In this document: positions 58,119 through 64,000 of the stretch, piece by piece
Layout: each line of letters begins with the position of its first letter
Numbering within the stretch: position 1 is the first letter of the stretch
From: JBMNGN01 sp050949865
Lineage (GTDB): Bacteria; Bacillota; Syntrophomonadia; Syntrophomonadales; Syntrophomonadaceae
DNA length: 64,000 nucleotides
Reading direction: 5' to 3'
NCBI GenBank assembly: GCA_050949865.1
Contig: JBMNGN010000004.1
Coordinates: 372,001-436,000 of the forward strand
Notes under the pieces: model-generated
Seen by the model: the letters and a program-made list of their open reading frames with translations, nothing else
The model's database searches: none
Told to the model about the DNA's origin: nothing
Program-made: the position numbers and the translations under genes

Positions 58119-60017
58119 ATGAAAAGATTTATCATAGGAACCGCAGGACATATTGATCATGGTAAAACTACCCTGGTCAAGGCGTTAACCGGAGTGGATA
58201 CGGACAGGCTGAAAGAGGAGAAGCAAAGAGGTATTTCCATTGAATTGGGCTTTGCTCCTTTTACTCTCCCCAAGGGATTAAGAGCTGCGATAGTAGACGT
58301 GCCAGGCCATGAAAGATTTATCAGGCATATGCTGGCCGGGGCATTCGGGATAGACATGGTAATATTTACTGTTGCCGCTGATGAAGGAGTTATGCCCCAA
58401 ACCCGTGAGCACATGGATATAATTGAATTGCTGGGGATCGAAAGAGGAATAGTGGTAATTACTAAAAAGGATCTGGTTGACGAGGAATGGCTGTTGCTGG
58501 TTGAAGAGGAAATTAGAGAGTATATCGAGAAGACGATACTAAAAGATGCTCCGGTAGTAGTGGTTTCATCGGTAACCAATGAAGGGATAGAAGAACTGCT
58601 GGCGGCAATAGAAAAGATTGCCGAGCAGATAGTGGAAAAGCCGGTTTTTGGACAGGCTAGACTGCCAATAGATCGGGTTTTTACTGTGCCCGGTTTTGGA
58701 ACGGTGGTTACAGGAACCTTATGGTCAGGATCCATTAATGTTGGGGATAACCTGGAGTTGATGCCCGAACAAAAAATAGTAAAAACAAGAACCCTGCAAG
58801 TGCACGGTACCAGAGTGGCTACCGCTTATGCCGGGCAGAGAGTGGCGGTTAATCTTCAGGGAGTAGAGGTAGCTGAAATCAAGAGAGGCAGTCTGCTGTG
58901 TTCCCCAGGATTCTTAAGCCCCAGCTATCGAGTGGATGCTAAGTTGAAGATTATTCATACAGCGGGGCGTACAATTAAAAATTGGACCCGCATCAGGTTC
59001 CACCTGGGAACCGATGAAGCAATGGGCCGGGTGGTATTGCTGGACAGGGATGAATTAAGTCCGGGTGAGGAAGCCTACGTTCAGATTGTTTTGGAAACCC
59101 CGGTGGTATGCTATAAAGGGGACCGGTTTATTATCAGGTATTATTCCCCGGTATCGACTATTGGCGGAGGAAACATTATAAATTCCAACGCGCCAAAACA
59201 AAAGCGCTTTAAAGAAGAAGTGCTTGACCAGCTGGCCATGAAAGAAGAAGGAACCCTGTATGATATAATTTTACAGGAAATGCAGGCTCGTCCTCAGGAA
59301 GTAATATCCATCGAGGAATTAACTAAACGAACAGGCAATGCCCAAGAACAAGTGACCGAGCAGGTGGAACAACTGGTTCAGGATCAGAGAATCGTATTCC
59401 TTAAACCCGGGGAATACATCAGCGCCTATGGGCTGGAATTGTTTAATGAAAAGATCCAGAAAACCTTGAAAGAATACCACCAAAAATACCCGCTTAGGAA
59501 TGGTTATCCCAAAGAAGATATGAGGAGCAGGTACTTTAAAGGCATTAACCCTAAATTATTTAGTGCAATATTAAAAAAACTGGAAGAAAAAGAATGGATT
59601 AAAGTATACAAAAACGAACTGATGCTGGTAAACCATAAGCCTAACCCGGGGGAAAAAGAACAAAAAGCCATAGACACTATTATGAATGCCATGGAAAAGC
59701 AGCTGTTTTCTCCCCCATCGATACCAGACCTAAAAAACCTGGTACAAGACCAGGAGGTAAATTTAGAAGAAATACTAGATTATTTGATTGAAAGTGGATA
59801 TATAATAAAAATAAACCAGGACATTTACTTTTCCTCCCGGGCTATTGAAGAAGGAAAGCGGTTATTGGAAGATTACTTTGCCCAGGAAAAGGAACTAGGG
59901 ATAGGACAGGCAAGGGATATATTTAATACTACTCGCAAGTATGCATTACCTTTGATAGAATATTATGATAGAGTTCGCTTTACCCGTAGGGTAGGAGATA
60001 TAAGAGTCAAAATCTAA
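58119..60017 (+). CDS. selB: selenocysteine-specific elongation factor SelB
   Basis: A 632-residue GTPase. G1 is GHIDHGKTT, and the EEKQRGISIELGFA, DVPGHE and TKKDLV motifs follow. Two beta-barrel domains (~175-340) precede a C-terminal array of winged helices (~380-632) that binds the SECIS hairpin. It delivers Sec-tRNA to UGA codons. The gene for tRNA-Sec is not found nearby. Confidence 0.97.
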   Translation: MKRFIIGTAGHIDHGKTTLVKALTGVDTDRLKEEKQRGISIELGFAPFTLPKGLRAAIVDVPGHERFIRHMLAGAFGIDMVIFTVAADEGVMPQTREHMDIIELLGIERGIVVITKKDLVDEEWLLLVEEEIREYIEKTILKDAPVVVVSSVTNEGIEELLAAIEKIAEQIVEKPVFGQARLPIDRVFTVPGFGTVVTGTLWSGSINVGDNLELMPEQKIVKTRTLQVHGTRVATAYAGQRVAVNLQGVEVAEIKRGSLLCSPGFLSPSYRVDAKLKIIHTAGRTIKNWTRIRFHLGTDEAMGRVVLLDRDELSPGEEAYVQIVLETPVVCYKGDRFIIRYYSPVSTIGGGNIINSNAPKQKRFKEEVLDQLAMKEEGTLYDIILQEMQARPQEVISIEELTKRTGNAQEQVTEQVEQLVQDQRIVFLKPGEYISAYGLELFNEKIQKTLKEYHQKYPLRNGYPKEDMRSRYFKGINPKLFSAILKKLEEKEWIKVYKNELMLVNHKPNPGEKEQKAIDTIMNAMEKQLFSPPSIPDLKNLVQDQEVNLEEILDYLIESGYIIKINQDIYFSSRAIEEGKRLLEDYFAQEKELGIGQARDIFNTTRKYALPLIEYYDRVRFTRRVGDIRVKI

Positions 60018-60060
60018 AAACTGCAAATGATCGGGGGCAGTAAGCAAGGGAGTTTTGTAA

Positions 60061-61050
60061 TTGGCTAGAGTTGGGGTTCCACGCACCTTAACCTATTTTT
60101 TGTATTTTCCTTTTTGGAAGTCTTTTTTTGAAACCCTGGGACATAATGTAATCTTATCTCCCCCCACTAGCAAATCGATTTTGGACGAAGGGATAAGAGA
60201 TGCAGTTAACGATGCCTGCATACCCATTAAGGTTTATCATGGACACGTTGCTTATCTGGCAGATAAAGTAGATTACATCTTTTGCCCTAGATTTGTCAGT
60301 GTTAGGAAATTTGGCGACTTTGGTACTGAGACTTTTTGTCCAAAGTTCCTTGGACTGCCTGACATGGTACGATATGGTATCCAAGGATTGCCTAAAATTA
60401 TCGATACCCGTATTGATTTAAAGTTGGGAAAAAACGAATTATTAAATGTATTTTTGAATATTGGGGGTATTCTGGGCCATACGGCCACAGAAATCAAGAT
60501 AGCTTTTAAAAAAGCCCAAGGAATTCAACAAAAATTTCTTAGGATCTTAGCTTCAGGCGTACTCCCCCCGGTTGCCATCGATTATCTGATGGGGAAAATT
60601 AAAGAGCTTCCCCAGGCAAAGCCGGCTGAGTTTTGTGTAGCGGTTATTGGCTATCCATATATTCTGTATGATCCATATATAAATGCGGGATTGTTGAAAA
60701 TATTGGAGAAGGAGAAGGTCAGAGTTGTAACCCAGGATATGTTAATGGATGAAGAGATGAACCGGCAATCGCGGACCTTACCTAAGGACCTTTTCTGGTA
60801 TTTTTCCAACCGGGCAGTTTTTGGTGCCCTGCATTATCTAAATAACCCTGCAATCGACGGGATTATCCATGTGACTGCCTTTGCCTGTGGGCCCGATTCC
60901 ATGGTAGACCGATTGATTGAAATAGAAACCAAGAGAAGGAGCAACCTGCCTTTTTTGGCAATAACAGTAGACGAGCATACCGGCGAAGCTGGAGTTAGAA
61001 CCCGAGTTGAGGCTTTTCTGGATATGTTACGCTATCGGAGGAGCGGCTAA
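60061..61050 (+). CDS. acyl-CoA dehydratase activase-associated protein (DUF2229)
   Basis: A 329-residue cytoplasmic protein of the DUF2229/COG3580-type group that accompanies 2-hydroxyacyl-CoA dehydratase activases. Conserved stretches are VGVPRTLTYFLYFPFWKSFF, NDACIPIKVYHGH and FACGPDSM. Cysteines in CIPIK and ACGPD could hold an iron-sulfur cluster. The start is TTG with an AGGGAG site. It overlaps the next gene by one base. Exact reaction is unknown. Confidence 0.8.
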   Translation: MARVGVPRTLTYFLYFPFWKSFFETLGHNVILSPPTSKSILDEGIRDAVNDACIPIKVYHGHVAYLADKVDYIFCPRFVSVRKFGDFGTETFCPKFLGLPDMVRYGIQGLPKIIDTRIDLKLGKNELLNVFLNIGGILGHTATEIKIAFKKAQGIQQKFLRILASGVLPPVAIDYLMGKIKELPQAKPAEFCVAVIGYPYILYDPYINAGLLKILEKEKVRVVTQDMLMDEEMNRQSRTLPKDLFWYFSNRAVFGALHYLNNPAIDGIIHVTAFACGPDSMVDRLIEIETKRRSNLPFLAITVDEHTGEAGVRTRVEAFLDMLRYRRSG

Positions 61051-62147
61051 TGAAGGTTAGTTTCCCCCGCATGGGGTATTCTTATATAGCATTAAAATGG
61101 CTGGTGGAAAATATAGGGCATGAATGCATAGTTCCTCCCGAACCCAGCAAAAGAACCCTGGACCTCGGGGTGAGATATGCACCGGAATTTGCCTGTATTC
61201 CATTTAAAATCCTGCTGGGTACTTATTTAGAAGTACATGAAAAGGGGGCAGAGTGCATCCTCACTTCTGGTGGAGCTGGGCCTTGCAGAGCCGGCTATTA
61301 TTGGATTATGCACAAATATTTACTGGAAGAACTGGGGAAAAAGATGGAGTTTGTTGGGATAGAACCTCCTATATCTGCTCCATCAGACTTTTGGAAGAAG
61401 ATGAATAGGATGAGAATTGCCGGTGGCTGTTCCATGAGGGACCTTCTGAAAACCCTGAAGGCAACCTGGAAAAAAGTACAAGCCATAGATGATATTGAAA
61501 TGTATTCCCATGAGATACGTCCTTTTGAGATACGCCGGGGAGACACAACTCGAGCTTTACGAGCAGCCCTTGATTTAGTAGACCAGGCTAATAATGAACA
61601 GGAAATACAGCAGGCCTTAGAGGAAGGGTTAAAAATCCTTAAAAAAGTAGAACAGGACCCTAACCGTGATCCGCTGAAAATAGGCATTATCGGAGAAATA
61701 TATGTAGTTTTGGAACCGGCAGCAAATCATTACCTGGAAATAATGCTTGGGGAGATGGGCGTTCAAACTGACAGATCGATTTATTTAAGCGGGTACACTC
61801 GCAAAAGTACAGTTATAAATCTGGAAGGGGATCTGTTTAAAATAGCAAGGCCATATTTAAACGAAGCCCCTATTGGCGGGCATGGTGTGAACAGTATAAG
61901 TGAAATAATTCTTTATGCCCGTAACGGCTTTGACGGGGTAGTGCAGCTGGCACCCTTTGCCTGTATACCTGAAATCGTGGCAAAAAGTATAATTCCCGCG
62001 GTTAGCAGGGATTACAATATTCCGGTGCTTACCCTGTTTATTGATGAACAGACTGGCAAAGCCGGGATTCAGACCCGGCTGGAGGCTTTTGTCGACTTAC
62101 TGGAAAAACGCAGAGCTTTAAAAAAAGGTGAGAGGTTGTCAATATGA
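61050..62147 (+). CDS. acyl-CoA dehydratase activase-associated protein (second component)
   Basis: A 365-residue partner, distantly similar to the previous protein (PEFACIPFKILLGTY against NDACIPIKVYHG, and QLAPFACIPEIVA). Further conserved cysteines lie in TSGGAGPCRAGYY. In many anaerobes these domains are fused with an activase in one protein of more than 1000 residues. Here they are three overlapping genes. Role in electron transfer or maturation of a dehydratase-like enzyme is inferred. Confidence 0.78.
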   Translation: MKVSFPRMGYSYIALKWLVENIGHECIVPPEPSKRTLDLGVRYAPEFACIPFKILLGTYLEVHEKGAECILTSGGAGPCRAGYYWIMHKYLLEELGKKMEFVGIEPPISAPSDFWKKMNRMRIAGGCSMRDLLKTLKATWKKVQAIDDIEMYSHEIRPFEIRRGDTTRALRAALDLVDQANNEQEIQQALEEGLKILKKVEQDPNRDPLKIGIIGEIYVVLEPAANHYLEIMLGEMGVQTDRSIYLSGYTRKSTVINLEGDLFKIARPYLNEAPIGGHGVNSISEIILYARNGFDGVVQLAPFACIPEIVAKSIIPAVSRDYNIPVLTLFIDEQTGKAGIQTRLEAFVDLLEKRRALKKGERLSI

Positions 62148-63097
62148 TAAAGGGATACTTAGGGGTTGATGTAGGATCGGTCAGTACCAACCTGGCAATA
62201 ACTGATGAAAAGGGCGAAGTTTTAATAAGCAAATATTTAAGAACTAATGGCAAACCTATTGAAGTGGTCCAGGAGGGATTATATCAATTAGGGAAAGAAG
62301 CAGGCAATGAGATATCTATAAATGGTTGCGGGGTCACAGGAAGCGCCAGATATCTCATCAGCTTGATTACCGGGGCTGATGTAGTAAAAAACGAAATAAC
62401 CGCCCATGCGGTGGCTTCATCCAATATCGTAAAAGGGGTTCAAACCATTATAGAAATCGGCGGTCAAGACTCCAAAATAATAATCTTAAGGCATGGAGTA
62501 GTTATAGACTTCGCCATGAATACCGTATGTGCTGCCGGTACCGGGTCATTCCTGGACCAACAGTCAACCAGGCTTTGTATTCCTATAGAGGATTTCGGGG
62601 AGATTGCCTTGAAATCTAAGAATCCAGTGAGGATAGCAGGGAGATGTGCGGTTTTTGCTGAATCAGATATGATACATAAACAACAGCTTGGCTACAACAT
62701 GGAAGATATAGTTGCTGGCCTTTGCGAAGCCCTGGTCAGGAATTACATGAATAATGTAGGCAAGGGAAAAGAGATTTTACCGCCCATAATGTTTCAGGGC
62801 GGAGTAGCTGCCAATAAAGGGCTGGTGCAAGCTTTTAATAATTACCTTAAACAGGAAGTTATAGTTCCTTCCCAATATGGTATTATGGGAGCAATTGGGG
62901 CTGCGTTATTGGCCCAGTCTACTACGAGCCGAACAGGAAAAACCCGTTTTAAAGGGTTTAATATTCAAGAGATTGCTTTTAAAACCACCAGTTTCGAGTG
63001 TCAAGGGTGTTCCAACGCCTGCGAAATTGTCCAGTTTTTTGAAAATGAGGAACTGGTAGCCCGATGGGGAGACAGATGTGGCAAATGGGAATTATAG
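62144..63097 (+). CDS. acyl-CoA dehydratase activase (BadF/HgdC-type ATPase)
   Basis: A 317-residue ASKHA-fold ATPase. It begins with GVDVGSVSTNLAITDEKG (phosphate-binding loop), then IEIGGQDSK and NTVCAAGTGSFLDQQ, with the cluster cysteine, and GRCAVFAESD. The C-terminal CQGCSNACE and GDRCG cysteines add another likely metal site. Such proteins fire electrons into 2-hydroxyacyl-CoA dehydratases or benzoyl-CoA reductases at the cost of ATP. No dehydratase subunit is in the window. ATGA overlap with the upstream gene. Confidence 0.88.
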   Translation: MIKGYLGVDVGSVSTNLAITDEKGEVLISKYLRTNGKPIEVVQEGLYQLGKEAGNEISINGCGVTGSARYLISLITGADVVKNEITAHAVASSNIVKGVQTIIEIGGQDSKIIILRHGVVIDFAMNTVCAAGTGSFLDQQSTRLCIPIEDFGEIALKSKNPVRIAGRCAVFAESDMIHKQQLGYNMEDIVAGLCEALVRNYMNNVGKGKEILPPIMFQGGVAANKGLVQAFNNYLKQEVIVPSQYGIMGAIGAALLAQSTTSRTGKTRFKGFNIQEIAFKTTSFECQGCSNACEIVQFFENEELVARWGDRCGKWEL

Positions 63098-63158
63098 GCA
63101 ATGTAAGCAATTAAATTTTCACGACAAGGCCGTGAAAAAAATATAGGGAGGGTAATAA

Positions 63159-64000
63159 ATGAAGAGGAAAAAAAGTCTATTAATTATGGTGCTGATGTTG
63201 TTTATGGTGTCTGTAGTTATCGGTTGCGGTGGCTCGGATACCGGCGGCGATGATGGGGCTGATAATGGGGCTGCTCCAGAGTTTATTCCGGTAGGAATAA
63301 ATGTTGAGCTGTCTGGTGATGTTGCCAGTTACGGAACTAACGCCAGAGATGGAGCTCTTTTGGCTATTGAGCAGATAAATGCGGTTGGTGGGGTATTAGG
63401 CAAAGAGCTTAAACCAATTGTGAAGGATTGCCAATCCAAGGCAGATGAAGCTATGAATACCAGTTCAGCCCTGGTCGGGGAGAAGATTGTTGCTCAAATA
63501 GGCCCCTTGGTCAGTGGTAACGTTGCCGGCAGCACACCTATCATGATGGATAATCAGATACCCCTTATTGCTCCGGCAGCCACTGCAGTTAATGTTACAG
63601 TAGATGAAAAAACTGGCGAAACACTGGACTATATTTTCAGGGTCTGTTTTATCGACCCATTCCAGGGAACCTTGATGGCCCAGTTTGCCGCAGATGAACT
63701 GGGAGCTAAAACGGCTGCTATCTATAAGGATACATCCAGCGATTATGCCAAAGGACTGGCTGATTATTTCAAGAAAACCTTTGAGGAAAAAGGCGGAACC
63801 ATTGTAGCCGAAGAAGGGTTTGTAAAAAATGACCGAGATTTCAGGCCTACCTTAACTAAGATAAGAGGTAAAAATCCTGATTTTATATATGTCCCGGGAT
63901 ATTATCAGGAAGTTGCTCCATTAATCAAGCAGGCGCGTGAACTCGGTATTGCAACCGCCATAGGCGGGGGAGACGGCTGGGATTCGCCGGATATGGTTGA
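63159..64000 (+). CDS. livK: branched-chain amino acid ABC transporter substrate-binding lipoprotein (3' end outside window)
   Basis: The first 280 residues of a LivK-like receptor, open at the right edge. A signal peptide ends in the lipobox VIGCG, so cysteine is lipidated, and an acidic, glycine-rich linker follows. The mature part starts FIPVGINVELSGDVASYGTN and includes GGVLGKELKP and DTSSDYAKGLADYFKK, which is typical of type I periplasmic-binding proteins. GGGAGGG precedes the ATG. A hairpin TTTTCACG/CGTGAAAA lies just upstream (63115-63139). The transporter genes presumably follow. Confidence 0.88.
   Translation, partial: MKRKKSLLIMVLMLFMVSVVIGCGGSDTGGDDGADNGAAPEFIPVGINVELSGDVASYGTNARDGALLAIEQINAVGGVLGKELKPIVKDCQSKADEAMNTSSALVGEKIVAQIGPLVSGNVAGSTPIMMDNQIPLIAPAATAVNVTVDEKTGETLDYIFRVCFIDPFQGTLMAQFAADELGAKTAAIYKDTSSDYAKGLADYFKKTFEEKGGTIVAEEGFVKNDRDFRPTLTKIRGKNPDFIYVPGYYQEVAPLIKQARELGIATAIGGGDGWDSPDMV

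Overview
The window looks like the chromosomal origin region of a spore-forming anaerobic member of the Clostridia. I lean towards a Syntrophomonadaceae-type lineage, but the name is inference. Sporulation genes (bofA, yyaC, soj/spo0J), a ferredoxin-linked 2-oxoacid oxidoreductase, SelA/SelB and 2-hydroxyacyl-CoA dehydratase activase-type genes support a strict anaerobe. Around the origin, the order rpmH-rnpA-yidD-yidC-jag-mnmE-mnmG-rsmG-noc-soj-spo0J on one side and dnaA-dnaN-recF-remB-gyrB-gyrA on the other is the classic Firmicute arrangement.

Layout. 1-903: tail of an IS66-type transposase, an accessory ORF and a 40-bp tandem duplication. 950-7541: a complete minus-strand rRNA operon (promoter, 16S, tRNA-Ile, tRNA-Ala, 23S, 5S, terminator); the 16S carries a long V1 insert and the 23S an intervening sequence at helix 45. 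7654-11129: minus-strand operon for a four-subunit 2-oxoacid:ferredoxin oxidoreductase with a P-loop ATPase and a promoter overlapped by an inverted repeat. 11202-14356: dnaX-yaaK-recR-yaaL-bofA with a terminator. 14800-24604: inserted block with three related PAS/AraC-type genes, a pseudogene and a 2391-codon secreted repeat protein (FN3, RCC1, GLUG, CFI-box C-terminus). 24939-25206: SRP RNA. 25341-30003: diguanylate cyclase, a degenerate transposon and an HPP membrane protein. 30064-35771: serine region with a serine T-box leader, class V aminotransferase, serA, serS, all four tRNA-Ser isoacceptors expected in bacteria, two tRNA-Arg and tadA. 35779-45607: pdxST, gyrA, gyrB, remB, recF, dnaN, dnaA. 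45792-54743: rpmH through spo0J and a perfect parS. 54791-64000: yyaC, a YkvI-like transporter, selA, selB, a three-gene acyl-CoA dehydratase activase set and the start of a branched-chain amino acid binding lipoprotein.

How the parts fit. Replication, segregation and translation genes diverge from the dnaA/rpmH region. The tadA-ffs-dnaX-recR-bofA-rRNA block matches Bacillus subtilis but is split by two inserted segments (14.4-24.9 kb and 25.3-30.1 kb). The serine region gathers serine synthesis, charging and all serine tRNAs behind one leader whose specifier reads as UCC.

Cautions. serS and serA are each broken by one apparent single-base indel in a G run. Their restored lengths are exactly normal, so sequencing or assembly error is as likely as real mutation. 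The diguanylate cyclase also lacks a conventional start in front of an evident membrane anchor. Family names rest on recognised motifs and gene order; no database search was run.
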